Assembly (NCBI RefSeq): GCF_024345495.1
Contig: NZ_JAGQBF010000002.1
Span: forward strand, 1 to 64,000
Direction of reading: 5' to 3'
From: Synechococcus sp. RedBA-s
GTDB lineage: Bacteria; Cyanobacteriota; Cyanobacteriia; PCC-6307; Cyanobiaceae
Length of the DNA: 64,000 nt
How positions within the stretch are numbered: position 1 is the first letter of the stretch; each line of letters starts with the position of its first letter. Positions 7,125 through 16,525 of this stretch are shown piece after piece. Below the pieces are notes generated by a model. That model saw only the letters and a program-made list of their open reading frames with translations, did no database searches and was not told the origin of the DNA. A program made the translations under genes and the position numbers.

Positions 7125-9034
7125 TGCGGCTCGATCCCCAGCTGCCCACGGGTCCGCTGGCTGAGGCCTGGAGCCGGCGACGCCAGGACCTGCCGCTGGT
7201 GGCGCCCGCCAACCGGCGCCACTTCCGGGTGCTGGTGGTGGGCAGTGGCCTGGCGGGCGCCTCGGCCGCCGCAAGTCTGGCCGAGCAGGGCTATCAGGTG
7301 AGGCTGGTCACCTACCACGACAGCCCCAGGCGGGCCCATTCCGTGGCGGCCCAGGGTGGCATCAACGCCGCCCGCAACTATCAGAACGACGGCGACAGCG
7401 TTGAGCGCCTGTTTCGCGACACCGTGCGCGGCGGAGATTTCCGCGCCCGGGAGGCCGGCTGCCACCGGCTGGCTGAGATCAGTGGATCGATCATCGACCA
7501 GTGCGTGGCCCTGGGGGTGCCCTTCGCCCGCGAGTACGGCGGCAGCCTCTGCAACCGCAGTTTCGGAGGCTCCCAGGTGAGCCGCACCTTCTACGCCCGC
7601 GGCCAGACGGGCCAGCAGCTCCTCTACGGCGTGGTTCAGGCCCTGCTGCGCCAGGTGGCGGCGGGTCGGGTGGAGCTCTGCCCCCAGCGCGACCTGCTGG
7701 ATCTGATCTGCCTCGATGGTGTGGCCCGCGGCGCCATCTGCCGTCACCGGCTCAGTGGTGCCCTCGAAACCCACACGGCCCATGCCGTGCTGCTGGCCAG
7801 CGGTGGCTACAGCAACGTCTTCCATCGCTCCACCAACGCGGTGCGCTCCAACGCCAGCGCCCTCTGGCGCGCTCACCGCCGCGGCGCCCTGATGGCGAAT
7901 CCCTGCTTCACCCAGATCCACCCCACCTGCATCCCCAGCGGCGACCCCGACCAGAGCAAGCTCACCTTGATGAGCGAGAGCCTGCGCAACGACGGGCGGG
8001 TCTGGCTGCCGCGGAGGCCGGGGGACCAGCGGCGCCCCGACCAGGTACCCGAGGCGGAACGGGATTACTTCCTGGAGCGGCTCTACCCCAGCTACGGGAA
8101 CATGGTGCCCCGCGATGTGGCCTCCAGGCGCGCCCGCGAACTCTGCGTGGCCGGCCATGGGGTGGGGCCCGGCGGCCGCTCGATCTATCTGGATTTCCAG
8201 GAGGCGATCGAGCGCGTGGGCCGCGGGGTGATCCAAGAGCGCTACGGCAATCTGTTTGCCATGTATGAGCGCATCAGCGGCAGCGATCCCTACCGGGAGC
8301 CGATGCGCATCTATCCCGCTCCCCATTACACGATGGGGGGTCTGTGGGTGGACTACCACCTGATGAGCACGATCCCGGGGCTGTTCGTGCTCGGCGAGGC
8401 GAATTTCTCCGAGCACGGCGCCAACCGCCTGGGGGCCAGCGCCCTGATGCAGGGCCTCGCCGATGGGCTGTTCATCGCCCCGGCCACGGTGCCGGCCTGG
8501 CTGGCCCAGCAGCCCCACCCCGAGCTCGACGAACACCATCCCGCTTGCCGCGAGGCCGTGGAGGGCGTGCGCCAGCGCATCGCCGCCCTGCGTTCCATCG
8601 GTGGCCGCCAGCCAGCTGAAGACCTGCGCCGTCAGCTGGGGGGCCTGCTGATCGAGAGCTGCGGCATCAGCCGCTCGGCCCAGGGGCTGCGCTCAGGCCT
8701 CGAGGAGGTGGCGGCCCTGCGGGCCAGCTTCGATCAGGATCTGCTGCTGGTCGATCCCGGCACACCCCTGGATCCCGAGCTGGAGAAGGCCCTGCAGTTG
8801 CAGGATTACCTCGAGCTTGCGGATCTGATGTTGCGCGATGCCCTGGCGCGGGAGGAGTCGTGTGGAGCCCATTTCCGTGAGGAACACCAGAGCGAGAGCG
8901 GGGAGGCCCTGCGCCGCGACGACGCGTTCAGCCACATCGCCGCCTGGAAGTGGCGGCCGGATGGAGCACCGATCCGCCATCAGGAACCGCTGCAGTTCCA
9001 GGCGATCAGCCCCACGGCCCGGAGTTACCGATGA
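7124..9034 (+). CDS. sdhA: Succinate dehydrogenase / fumarate reductase flavoprotein subunit
   Basis: Catalytic subunit of complex II that oxidises succinate to fumarate. The 636-residue protein has the dinucleotide-binding motif GSGLAG at residues 40-45. His72 in RAHSVAAQGG is the expected covalent FAD attachment site. The substrate-binding block QIHPTCIPSG and the C-terminal capping and helical domains are present. An ANFSEHGANRLGASALMQG block marks the second FAD-contacting region. Length is typical. The start overlaps sdhC by one base and the stop overlaps sdhB. In cyanobacteria this enzyme also feeds the thylakoid quinone pool in the dark, which is known of the family rather than seen here. 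Confidence 0.95.
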   Translation: MRLDPQLPTGPLAEAWSRRRQDLPLVAPANRRHFRVLVVGSGLAGASAAASLAEQGYQVRLVTYHDSPRRAHSVAAQGGINAARNYQNDGDSVERLFRDTVRGGDFRAREAGCHRLAEISGSIIDQCVALGVPFAREYGGSLCNRSFGGSQVSRTFYARGQTGQQLLYGVVQALLRQVAAGRVELCPQRDLLDLICLDGVARGAICRHRLSGALETHTAHAVLLASGGYSNVFHRSTNAVRSNASALWRAHRRGALMANPCFTQIHPTCIPSGDPDQSKLTLMSESLRNDGRVWLPRRPGDQRRPDQVPEAERDYFLERLYPSYGNMVPRDVASRRARELCVAGHGVGPGGRSIYLDFQEAIERVGRGVIQERYGNLFAMYERISGSDPYREPMRIYPAPHYTMGGLWVDYHLMSTIPGLFVLGEANFSEHGANRLGASALMQGLADGLFIAPATVPAWLAQQPHPELDEHHPACREAVEGVRQRIAALRSIGGRQPAEDLRRQLGGLLIESCGISRSAQGLRSGLEEVAALRASFDQDLLLVDPGTPLDPELEKALQLQDYLELADLMLRDALAREESCGAHFREEHQSESGEALRRDDAFSHIAAWKWRPDGAPIRHQEPLQFQAISPTARSYR

Positions 9035-9777
9035 GCGCCCCCAGCAGCCTCAGCCTGCGCCTGAGGATCTGGCGACAGCGTCAGGATGAGCCGGGCGGGC
9101 GCTTTCTCAGCTATCCGCTCACGGACCTGAGCCCCGATCTCTCCCTGCTGGAGGCCCTCGATCGGCTCAATCAACAGCTGCTGCTGGCGGGCGAGCGGCC
9201 GGTGTCCTTCGACCACGACTGCCGCGAGGGCATCTGCGGGTCCTGCGGCTTCCTGATCAACGGCCAGGCCCACGGGCCGCGCAGCGGCACCGCCCTCTGC
9301 CAGCTCTACCTGCGCGAATTCAGCGATGGCCAGAGCCTCACCCTCGAGCCCTGGCGGGCCCGTGCCTTCCCCCTGATCCAGGACCTGGTGGTGGACCGTT
9401 CCGCCCTCGATCGGCTGCTGATGGCCGGGGGGTATGTGTCGATCAACATCGGCAGCGCGCCGGAGGCCAATGCCCTGTCCGTGGCTCGGGAGCAGGCCGC
9501 CCAGGCCTTTGATGCCGCCAGCTGCATCGGCTGCGGCGCCTGCGTGGCGGCCTGTCCCAATGCCTCGGCCAGCCTGTTCGTGGCGGCCAAGCTGGCCCAC
9601 CTCGAGCTGCTGCCCCAGGGTCAGCCCGAGGCCCAGCAGCGCTCCCTGCGCATGCGCGAGCAGATGGCGGCGGAGGGCTTTGGCGCCTGCGGCAACCAGC
9701 TGGAGTGCTCCGCCGTCTGCCCGAAGGAGATTCCCTCCAGCCTGATCAGCCGCATGAACCACCTGGCGCGGGGCTGA
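9031..9777 (+). CDS. sdhB: Succinate dehydrogenase iron-sulphur subunit
   Basis: This subunit carries three Fe-S clusters between the flavin and the membrane anchor. The 248-residue protein shows the 2Fe-2S ligands Cys64, Cys69, Cys72 and Cys90 (DCREGICGSC and, 18 residues later, LC). The ferredoxin-like half has CIGCGACVAACPN, followed by CGNQLECSAVCPKEI for the remaining clusters. Its ATG overlaps the sdhA TGA by four bases. Immediately downstream, after 48 nt, is the pyrF-pyrE fusion gene, which is unrelated in function and could be read from the same transcript. Confidence 0.95.
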   Translation: MSAPSSLSLRLRIWRQRQDEPGGRFLSYPLTDLSPDLSLLEALDRLNQQLLLAGERPVSFDHDCREGICGSCGFLINGQAHGPRSGTALCQLYLREFSDGQSLTLEPWRARAFPLIQDLVVDRSALDRLLMAGGYVSINIGSAPEANALSVAREQAAQAFDAASCIGCGACVAACPNASASLFVAAKLAHLELLPQGQPEAQQRSLRMREQMAAEGFGACGNQLECSAVCPKEIPSSLISRMNHLARG

Positions 9778-9825
9778 GCGGACGGGGGTGGCTTGCACTG
9801 CCATGCTGGCCAAGGGGCAGGCGCC

Positions 9826-11391
9826 ATGAGCTTTTTCGTCAAACTCACCGAAGCGATGGCCAGCCGCCAGTCGCTGCTGATCACCGGCTTGGATCCCAAC
9901 CCGGAGATGCTGCAGACCTGGACGCGCCATAACGCCGGCAGCGGGTCGTTCCTGGCCCAGGCCCGCCGCTGGATCAAGGCGGTGATCGAAGCCACCTCCG
10001 ACAGCGTCTGCGCCTACAAGCCGAGCCTGGGCTTCTACCAGGCCCTCGGGCCCATCGGCCTGGAGTTGCTGCGGGAGGTGCGCGAGCTGGTGCCGCTGGA
10101 GCTGCCGCTGATCATCGATGCAAAGCATGGCGATCTGAACAGCTCCTCAGCCATGGCCCACTATCTGTTCCGCGACCTCGGTGCCGATGCGGTCACCCTC
10201 TCGCCGCTGGCTGGGCAGGACATCGCCGCGCCCTTTCTGCTCTATCCCGATCGGGCTGTGGTGCTCACCTGCCACAGCTCCAATCCCGGCGCCCGGGTGG
10301 TGCAGCACCACCCCAACGAAGACGACCCGCTCTACATCACGATTGTGCGGGAGACCCAGCTCTGGGGCACCCCGGAGCACCTGCTGCTGGAGGTGGGCAC
10401 CAGCGATCCGGCGGTGCTGGCGCGGGTGCGGCGGGAGGCCCCGGAGCGTTTCCTGATCCTGCGCAGCCTCTGGGGAGAGGAAGAGCGCCTGGAGGCCCTG
10501 CTGCAGGCGGGCCTGAACAGTTCAGCCGATGGCCTACTACTGCCGCTCCCCCAACACCTGCTGGTGGAGGAGGGCATGGCGGCGGGCACCAGGGCCCTGC
10601 GCCAGCAGATCGAGACCATGCGGGCGAACTGGGACGGCGGCACGGCCGATCGCTGTGATCTCTGGCTGCCGGCTCCCCGCGGCGGATCAGCGGCTGCAGG
10701 GGCGACAGCAGCGACGACTTCCAGCGCTCCCACCGCCGCCGAGGTCCTTGAGCTGGGGCGGCTCGAAGATCAGCGCCTGGACGACCAGCGGCTTGATGAG
10801 TTGCTGGTGGATCTGTTCGACATTGGCTGCCTGCTCTTCGGAGAGTACGTGCAGGCCTCCGGTGCGGTCTTCAATTACTACATCGATCTCCGGCGGATCA
10901 TCTCCGATCCCAACTTGTTCCACCGGGTGCTGCATGCCTATGCCCAGCCCCTGGCCCAGCTGCAATTCGACCGCATCGCCGGCATTCCCTATGGATCCCT
11001 GCCCACGGCCACGGGACTGTCGCTGCAATTGCATGTGCCCTTGATCTACCCGCGCAAGGAGGTCAAGGCCCACGGGGCCCGGCGCCTGATCGAGGGGGAT
11101 TTCGAGGAGGGCGAAACCGTCGTGGTGGTCGATGACATCCTGATCACCGGCGGCAGCGTGCTGGAGGGCATCGCCAAGCTGGAGTCATCTGGCCTGAAGG
11201 TGCGCGACGTGGTGGTGTTCATCGACCACGGCGGCCAGGCCGTTGCCCGTCTGGAGGCCCAGGGCTACGCCTGCCATGCGGTGGTGGGCATCGAGCGCAT
11301 CACCAGCGCCCTGCGTACGGCCAATCGCCTCAGTCAGGAGCAGGCCGATCTGCTGGCGGCCCACACCCAATCCACCCTGCCCTGCCGTTGA
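9826..11391 (+). CDS. pyrFE: Fused orotidine-5'-phosphate decarboxylase / orotate phosphoribosyltransferase
   Basis: Carries out the last two steps of UMP synthesis in one polypeptide of 521 residues. The N-terminal decarboxylase domain (about residues 1-280) has the catalytic set Asp98-x-Lys100-x-x-Asp in IDAKHGD. The C-terminal phosphoribosyltransferase domain (about 310-521) has the PRPP loop VVVVDDILITGGS near residue 435 and the KEVKAHGARRL flexible-loop lysines. An Ala/Thr-rich linker of about 30 residues joins them. The domain order is the reverse of animal UMP synthase; this inverted fusion is known in cyanobacteria and kinetoplastids. The start was chosen at the ATG after an AAGGGGCAG ribosome binding site. 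pyrC lies 1.4 kb downstream on the other strand. Confidence 0.93.
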   Translation: MSFFVKLTEAMASRQSLLITGLDPNPEMLQTWTRHNAGSGSFLAQARRWIKAVIEATSDSVCAYKPSLGFYQALGPIGLELLREVRELVPLELPLIIDAKHGDLNSSSAMAHYLFRDLGADAVTLSPLAGQDIAAPFLLYPDRAVVLTCHSSNPGARVVQHHPNEDDPLYITIVRETQLWGTPEHLLLEVGTSDPAVLARVRREAPERFLILRSLWGEEERLEALLQAGLNSSADGLLLPLPQHLLVEEGMAAGTRALRQQIETMRANWDGGTADRCDLWLPAPRGGSAAAGATAATTSSAPTAAEVLELGRLEDQRLDDQRLDELLVDLFDIGCLLFGEYVQASGAVFNYYIDLRRIISDPNLFHRVLHAYAQPLAQLQFDRIAGIPYGSLPTATGLSLQLHVPLIYPRKEVKAHGARRLIEGDFEEGETVVVVDDILITGGSVLEGIAKLESSGLKVRDVVVFIDHGGQAVARLEAQGYACHAVVGIERITSALRTANRLSQEQADLLAAHTQSTLPCR

Positions 11392-11398
11392 TTCGCGG

Positions 11399-12784
11399 AT
11401 GCTTCTTGTCCAAACTCTGGCCCCACCCCTCACCCCGATCCTGGCCGCCGCATCGACGGAGCAGGCCAATGCACTGGATTTTCCCATTCAGACGCATCTG
11501 TTGTTCATCGGAGTTCTGTTTCTTGGCACTCTGACCATCAGTCGATTCTCGCCGAAGATCGGCATTCCAGCCATCCTCGGGGTGCTGCTGCTGGGTCTCT
11601 CGATCAATGTCAGCAGCCTCAACATCACCCAGGCCCAGGCGGCGAACTTTCAGTTACTGGGCCTGGCCCTGCTGCTCTTCTACGCCGGGCTCAAGACTGA
11701 TCTGGCGGCAATCCGGGGATTTTTGGAATACGGGATCATCCTTGCCATCGGCGGGGTGGTGGTGTCCTCATTGCTGCTGGGTGGGGTGATCTGGTTCCTG
11801 GCCTCCCCCGGGGCCAGCTCCCTCACCCTGGGGGGCGTGGAAGCCATCCCGATCGGCGCCGCAATGCTGATCGCCGCCTGCCTGGGCTCCACCGACGCGG
11901 GGGCCACCCTGAGCGTGCTGCGCTCGGTGCGACGCCAGGTGCCACTGCGGCTGCAGCACCTGCTGGAATTTGAATCCTCGGTGAATGATCCTTCCGCCCT
12001 GCTCTTCTACGGGCTGGTGGTGGGCATCTGCGTGAGCGCTGGTGCCACCGCAGGCCCCTCCAGCCTGGAGAGCACAGTACTCACCCAGATCAGGTTATTT
12101 CTGCAGCAGATCGGTGCAGGGCTGGTGGTGGGGTTTGTCTTTGGTTATCTGGCTCGCTTCGTGGTCAATTGGCTGGTGGAGGAGCGGTCCCAGCTGTTGG
12201 TGGTGGCCATGTCGGTGGCCTTTGTGGTCTATGGAGCGGCCACCCTGCTCGGGGGCTCTGGCTTCATTGCCATCTACGTGACCGGGCTGTTCCTCACCAA
12301 CACGATATACCGTTCGCCCGAGATCAATCACATCACGATTCAGGAGGTGCTGCTCCCCTTCAACACGATGACGGAGATCACGATCTTCCTGGTTTTCGGT
12401 CTGCTGGTCTATCCGCCTGATCTGATCGATGCCCTGCCGATCGGAGTTCTTGCGTCCCTGGGGCTGATGCTGGTGGCACGGCCCATCAGTGTGCTGATGT
12501 TTCAGCCGTTCTCACCCTTCAGCTTCAAGGAATCACTGCTGGTGTCGTGGTGCGGCCTGCGCGGCGCTGTTCCCCTAGCCCTCGCCCATGACCTCAGCCT
12601 GGCGATTCCCAGAATCCGTGGCATCAACCCCGCCATCGTTGACGAACTCAGCCAGAACGCCGAGAGCATCATCTTCATCGTGGTGGTGGTCAATCTGTTC
12701 GTTCAGGGCATCAGCCTGCCCCACCTGGCCCGGGCCCTGGGACTGGTGCCCAACCCTGCGGCCAAGACCAGCATGATTCCCTGA
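11399..12784 (+). CDS. CPA1-type monovalent cation/proton antiporter
   Basis: A membrane protein of 461 residues with about 12 hydrophobic segments. It resembles the NhaP2/CvrA branch of K+ or Na+/H+ antiporters. The signature region reads ACLGSTDAGATLSVL (in place of the more common STDA/ATDP version), followed by LLEFESSVNDPSALLFY, which holds the conserved acidic ND pair. The late helix CGLRGAVPLALA is also typical. There is no C-terminal TrkA-C regulatory domain, so the protein is shorter than E. coli CvrA. It starts 8 nt after the pyrFE stop, so the two may be co-transcribed. Ion preference cannot be told. Confidence 0.88.
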   Translation: MLLVQTLAPPLTPILAAASTEQANALDFPIQTHLLFIGVLFLGTLTISRFSPKIGIPAILGVLLLGLSINVSSLNITQAQAANFQLLGLALLLFYAGLKTDLAAIRGFLEYGIILAIGGVVVSSLLLGGVIWFLASPGASSLTLGGVEAIPIGAAMLIAACLGSTDAGATLSVLRSVRRQVPLRLQHLLEFESSVNDPSALLFYGLVVGICVSAGATAGPSSLESTVLTQIRLFLQQIGAGLVVGFVFGYLARFVVNWLVEERSQLLVVAMSVAFVVYGAATLLGGSGFIAIYVTGLFLTNTIYRSPEINHITIQEVLLPFNTMTEITIFLVFGLLVYPPDLIDALPIGVLASLGLMLVARPISVLMFQPFSPFSFKESLLVSWCGLRGAVPLALAHDLSLAIPRIRGINPAIVDELSQNAESIIFIVVVVNLFVQGISLPHLARALGLVPNPAAKTSMIP

Positions 12785-12826
12785 ACCGGATCGCCTGAGC
12801 CCAATCGGCTGAGGCCCTTCGCCAGA

Positions 12827-13897
12827 TCAATCGGTTGCGGACTTGATCTGCCAGGGCAGGGTCTCTCCGGCCTGGAACGGCACCAGAGGTTGGGGCGATT
12901 CCCCTGCGCCGCCCAGTTCCATCATCAAGGGAACCTCCAGGGGCTGGCGCACCAGCTCGATCCTGTCTTCGTTGCGCGGCAGGCCGTAGAAGCGGGGCCC
13001 GAACTCCGAGGCAAAGGCCTCCAGCCGCTCCAAGGCGCCCTCCTGCTCGAACACCTGGGCGTAGCTCTCAAGGGCATGGGGGGCATTGAAGATTCCGGCG
13101 CATCCGCAGGCCGACTCCTTCGCCTGACGCGAGTGGGGCGCTGAATCAGTGCCCAGAAAGAAGCGGGGCTCTCCTGAGGTGGCGGCACCGCGCAGGGCGA
13201 TGCGGTGCAATTCCCGCTTGGCCACCGGCAGGCAGTAGGCGTCAGGCCGCAGCCCGCCCCGGAACATGGCGTTGCGGTTGATCTGCAGGTGGTGGGGCGT
13301 GATCGTGGCGGCCAGGGTAGGGGGCCCCGCTGCCACGAAGGCCACAGCTTCGGCGGTGGTGATGTGCTCGAACACCACCTTCAGTCCCTGGTGTCGCCGC
13401 AGCAAGGGATCCAGGTGGCGCTCGATGAACACCTCCTCGCGATCGAAGACATCCACCTCAGGGTCGGTCACCTCCCCGTGGATCAGCAGCGGCATGCCGA
13501 TCCGCTCCATTGCCTCCAGCGCCGGGGTGATGTGGGCCAGATCACTGACCCCGGCCTCGGCGTTGGTGGTGGCCCGGGCCGGGTAGAGCTTGGCGGCCGT
13601 GAACACCCCCTCGGCGAAGCCCCGCTCCAGCTCCGCCGCCGCGATCGTGTCGGTGAGATAGGCCGTCATCAGCGGCTCGAAGCCGGTGCTGGCGTCCACC
13701 GCCGCGAGGATGCGCTCCCGGTAGGCCGCTGCCGCAGCAGCAGTGGTGATCGGCGGCAGCAGGTTGGGCATCACGATCGCCCGCCGGAAGACCCGGGCTG
13801 TTTCCGGCGCCACGGCCCGCAGCATGGCGCCATCGCGCAGATGCACATGCCAGTCGTCGGGGCGGCGGATCAGCAGTTGCCGTGGAATGGCCGCCAT
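12827..13897 (-). CDS. pyrC: Dihydroorotase (type II)
   Basis: Third step of pyrimidine synthesis: cyclisation of carbamoyl-aspartate to dihydroorotate. The protein is 356 residues from the ATG at 13897. An upstream GTG at 13915 would add six residues. The zinc site begins with WHVHLRDG near the N terminus. The carbamylated lysine lies in [12 protein letters not shown]. Further ligands are in LLIHGEVTD and FEHITTAEA, and the late Asp in FLGTDSAPH. All expected ligands are present, so it should be active. This contrasts with the dihydroorotase-like protein at 50202-51485, which lacks a zinc ligand. Confidence 0.94.
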   Translation of the reverse strand: MAAIPRQLLIRRPDDWHVHLRDGAMLRAVAPETARVFRRAIVMPNLLPPITTAAAAAAYRERILAAVDASTGFEPLMTAYLTDTIAAAELERGFAEGVFTAAKLYPARATTNAEAGVSDLAHITPALEAMERIGMPLLIHGEVTDPEVDVFDREEVFIERHLDPLLRRHQGLKVVFEHITTAEAVAFVAAGPPTLAATITPHHLQINRNAMFRGGLRPDAYCLPVAKRELHRIALRGAATSGEPRFFLGTDSAPHSRQAKESACGCAGIFNAPHALESYAQVFEQEGALERLEAFASEFGPRFYGLPRNEDRIELVRQPLEVPLMMELGGAGESPQPLVPFQAGETLPWQIKSATD

Positions 13898-13941
13898 GGA
13901 GCCGCTGTCGCGCACAGAAGATCCATCCTCAACCCCGGCGG

Positions 13942-13980
13942 CCGACCTCCCCAGAGCTCAGACGGCTCAAGGGAGGTCGG
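13942..13980. terminator. Hairpin between pyrC and the TrkH remnant
   Basis: A perfect 10-bp inverted repeat, CCGACCTCCC at 13942-13951 and its complement at 13971-13980, encloses a 19-nt loop that itself contains a short GAGC/GCTC pairing. No T-run follows, which is common for cyanobacterial terminators. It lies just beyond the stop of the TrkH remnant and may be the old terminator of that gene. Confidence 0.5.
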
Positions 13981-13982
13981 AC

Positions 13983-14290
13983 TCAGAAGTAGAGCTCCTC
14001 ATGCTGGTACAAGATCCGCGACGTGGGAGGCCTGCCAAAGATCGCCGAGAGCAGCAGCAGCATGCCGATCCGGCCCACGAACATACCCACCATCAGCACC
14101 AGTTGCCCCCAGCGATTCAGCTCGGCGGTCACCCCCACATCCAGCCCCACGGTGGCAATGGCTGAAATGCATGTGAACAGCTTCTGCAGGAAGGAGAACG
14201 CCTGCCCCTCCGTGCTCACGGCTCGGTCCAGGCCCAGCACCAGGGCCATCAGCAGCGTGCCCCCGCCGTTGCTGGAAGGGCTCCAACAGC
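13983..14290 (-). pseudogene. C-terminal fragment of a TrkH/KtrB-type potassium transporter
   Basis: About 95 codons match only the last part of TrkH/KtrB K+ channels. The segment FSFLQKLFTCISAIATVGLD fits the fourth pore loop, where the filter Gly lies in TVGL. It is followed by LVLMVGMFVGRIGMLLLLSA and a short tail ending in HEELYF. The first three pore repeats are absent, and nothing recognisable precedes 14290 except scrambled sequence up to the next gene. It cannot form a pore alone. It is most probably the leftover of a deletion; a partial gene acting with a distant partner is very unlikely. Confidence 0.65.
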
Positions 14291-14449
14291 TCACGGATGG
14301 GGTTGGTGCCGATGGTGGTGGATGGCCTGGAGGAGGAACTGGCTCTGCCTGGCACCCATCGATTCCGCAGAGATCCCATTATCAGCCCGGGTTAGCGGCA
14401 TGTCCGTGGCAGAGCTGGCAAACTGCGCCCACTGCTTTGCTTCCGGTTG

Positions 14450-15520
14450 ATGCAACCCTCGCCCCGCTGGCTCCTCGCCCTGCCCTTGCTGTTGGCCTTC
14501 ACCCTCAGTGGTTGTGCCGACGACAGTGGCAGCGGAGGCGGTGTTCAGAGCATGAAGCTCTCCACCATCCGAGGTCGCGACAAGCTGGTCTGCGGTGTGG
14601 ACGGGAAGCTGCCAGGCTTCAGCTTCCTCGGCCCCGACGGCACCTACAGCGGGCTCGATGCCGACACCTGCCGCGCTGTGGCGGCAGCTGTGCTGGGCGA
14701 CCCGGCCAAGGTGGAGTACCGAGACCTCAACTCCAGTGAGCGCTTCGCGGCCCTGGCCAGCGGTGAGGTGGACATGCTGGCCCGTAACACCACCATGACC
14801 TTGAGTCGTGATTCAGCCGGCGGGAACGGTATTACGTTCGGGCCCACCACCTTCTACGACGGTCAGGGGGTGATGGTGCCTGTGGCCAGCGGAGCCAAGA
14901 CCCTCAAGGATCTGGACGGCAAACCGATCTGCGTGGAGAGCGGCACCACCACCGAACTCAACCTGGCCGATCGCATGCGGGAGCAGGGCATCGCCTACAC
15001 CCCGCTCAAGTTCCAGACCGGCGACCAGACCTATGCGGCCTACCTGGGTGGCCGTTGCGTCGCCGTCACCAGTGATCGCTCCCAGCTGGCAGCCAAGCGC
15101 AGCAGCTTCCCCAATCCCGATGAGCACATCCTTCTGCCGGAGGTGATGAGCAAGGAGCCGCTCACCCCCGCCAGCGTCAATGGCGACCCCGCCTGGGCCG
15201 ATGCCATGCGCTGGACCGTTTTCGCCCTCTTCCAGGCTGAGGAACTGGGCATCACCAAGGCCAACGTGGCCACCAAGGTGGCTGAAGCCAAGGCCAACAA
15301 GAATCTGGCCGACCTGCGCCGCTTCCTGGGGGTGGAGGGTGATTTCGGCAAGCAACTGGGTCTGCCGGCCGACTTCGTTCCCAAGGCGATCGCAGCGGTT
15401 GGCAACTATGGAGAACTCTTTGAGCGCAATGTCGGCAGCGGCTCCCCGCTCAAGCTAGAGCGCGCCGAGAACCGCCTCTGGACCCAGGGTGGACTGATCT
15501 ATTCGCCACCCTTCCGTTGA
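14450..15520 (+). CDS. natF: Amino-acid ABC importer, substrate-binding lipoprotein (NatF/AapJ type)
   Basis: Periplasmic lipoprotein that captures amino acids for the downstream permeases. From the ATG at 14450 it has 356 residues. A hydrophobic signal ends in the lipobox LSGC with Cys22 as the lipidation site. The binding-protein family pattern follows: DKLVCGVDGKLPGFS, then GLDADTCRAVAAAVLG and DMLARNTTMTLSRD. The last is typical of the general L-amino-acid (Aap/Bzt/NatF) subgroup. It heads a four-gene operon with the two permeases and the ATPase. A preference for acidic and neutral polar amino acids is inferred from the Anabaena N-II system. Confidence 0.9.
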   Translation: MQPSPRWLLALPLLLAFTLSGCADDSGSGGGVQSMKLSTIRGRDKLVCGVDGKLPGFSFLGPDGTYSGLDADTCRAVAAAVLGDPAKVEYRDLNSSERFAALASGEVDMLARNTTMTLSRDSAGGNGITFGPTTFYDGQGVMVPVASGAKTLKDLDGKPICVESGTTTELNLADRMREQGIAYTPLKFQTGDQTYAAYLGGRCVAVTSDRSQLAAKRSSFPNPDEHILLPEVMSKEPLTPASVNGDPAWADAMRWTVFALFQAEELGITKANVATKVAEAKANKNLADLRRFLGVEGDFGKQLGLPADFVPKAIAAVGNYGELFERNVGSGSPLKLERAENRLWTQGGLIYSPPFR

Positions 15521-15531
15521 GCGCCACCCCT

Positions 15532-16521
15532 GTGAGCGCCACCCCCGAACGAATCCCCTGGTGGCGCGACCGCCGGGTCATGCCCTGGATCGTCCAGGCG
15601 GTGGTGGGCCTCGTCCTGCTCCTGGTGATCGCGCTTCTGGTGGGCAACCTGGTGCGCAACCTCACCGCGGCGGGGCTACTGCTGAGCTGGCGCTGGCTGG
15701 GCCAGCCCGCCAGCTTCGATGTGGCCGAGAGCCTGATCCCCTTCGATGCCTCAATGCCCTACTGGCGTGCCCTGCTGGTGGGTCTGGTCAACAGCCTGCG
15801 GGTGATTCTCGTGGGCCTGGTGGGGGCCACTCTTTTGGGCACGGCCATGGGCATGGCCTCCTTCAGCGGCAATGGGCTGCTGCGGCGGCTGGCCCGGGTG
15901 TACGTGGAGGTGATCCGCAACATTCCCCTGCTGCTGCAGCTCCTGTTTTGGTACTTCGTTGTGTTTCTGGCCCTGCCCAACGGCACCGCCGCTTTTCAGC
16001 TGCCTGGGATCGTGCTCTCCAAGTCGGGGCTGTATCTGGCCTGGTTCGCCCAGGGCTTCAGCTGGCATGGCCCGGAGCTGGTCAATGGGGTCTGGCAGGC
16101 TCCGCTGCGCTTTTCGGTGGAGTTCACAGCCCTGCTCACCGGCCTGATCACTTATACCGGCGCCTTCGTGGCCGAGGTGGTACGGGGCGGCATTGCCTCG
16201 GTGCCGAAGGGCCAGTGGGAGGCGGCCACCTCACTGGGCCTGCACTGGAGCGCCAGCATGCGCTCGGTGGTGCTGCCCCAGGCCCTGCGGGTGATCGTGC
16301 CGGGCCTGAACAGCCAGTACATCTCCCTGGCCAAGAACTCCTCGCTGGCGGTGGCTGTGGGGTATGTGGATCTGTACTCCGTGTCGGAAACCACCCTCAA
16401 CCAGACCGGACGGGCCCTGGAGGTGTTTCTGCTGCTTCTGGGCTCATACCTGATCATCGATCTGCTGATCTCCGCCGTGATGAACGGCGTGAATCAGTTG
16501 GTGCAGATCCGGGAGCGCTGA
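15532..16521 (+). CDS. natG: Amino-acid ABC importer, first permease (NatG/AapQ type)
   Basis: Inner-membrane permease of about 329 residues. It has a hydrophobic N-terminal helix (VQAVVGLVLLLVIALLVG), a long periplasmic loop and a cluster of helices characteristic of HisM-type permeases. The cytoplasmic EAA loop that docks on the ATPase reads EVVRGGIASVPKGQWEAATS. The start is uncertain: the frame is also open from a TTG at 15517 that overlaps the natF stop. I prefer the GTG at 15532, although neither has a good ribosome binding site. It pairs with the next gene to form the heterodimeric channel. Confidence 0.9.
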   Translation: MSATPERIPWWRDRRVMPWIVQAVVGLVLLLVIALLVGNLVRNLTAAGLLLSWRWLGQPASFDVAESLIPFDASMPYWRALLVGLVNSLRVILVGLVGATLLGTAMGMASFSGNGLLRRLARVYVEVIRNIPLLLQLLFWYFVVFLALPNGTAAFQLPGIVLSKSGLYLAWFAQGFSWHGPELVNGVWQAPLRFSVEFTALLTGLITYTGAFVAEVVRGGIASVPKGQWEAATSLGLHWSASMRSVVLPQALRVIVPGLNSQYISLAKNSSLAVAVGYVDLYSVSETTLNQTGRALEVFLLLLGSYLIIDLLISAVMNGVNQLVQIRER

Positions 16522-16525
16522 GCCG

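Noticed and set aside
6920-8539. Open frame of 539 codons antisense to sdhA
   Set aside because: It mirrors the codon pattern of a GC-rich gene, has a Gly/Ala/His/Gln-rich composition and shows no motif; sdhA on the other strand is certain.
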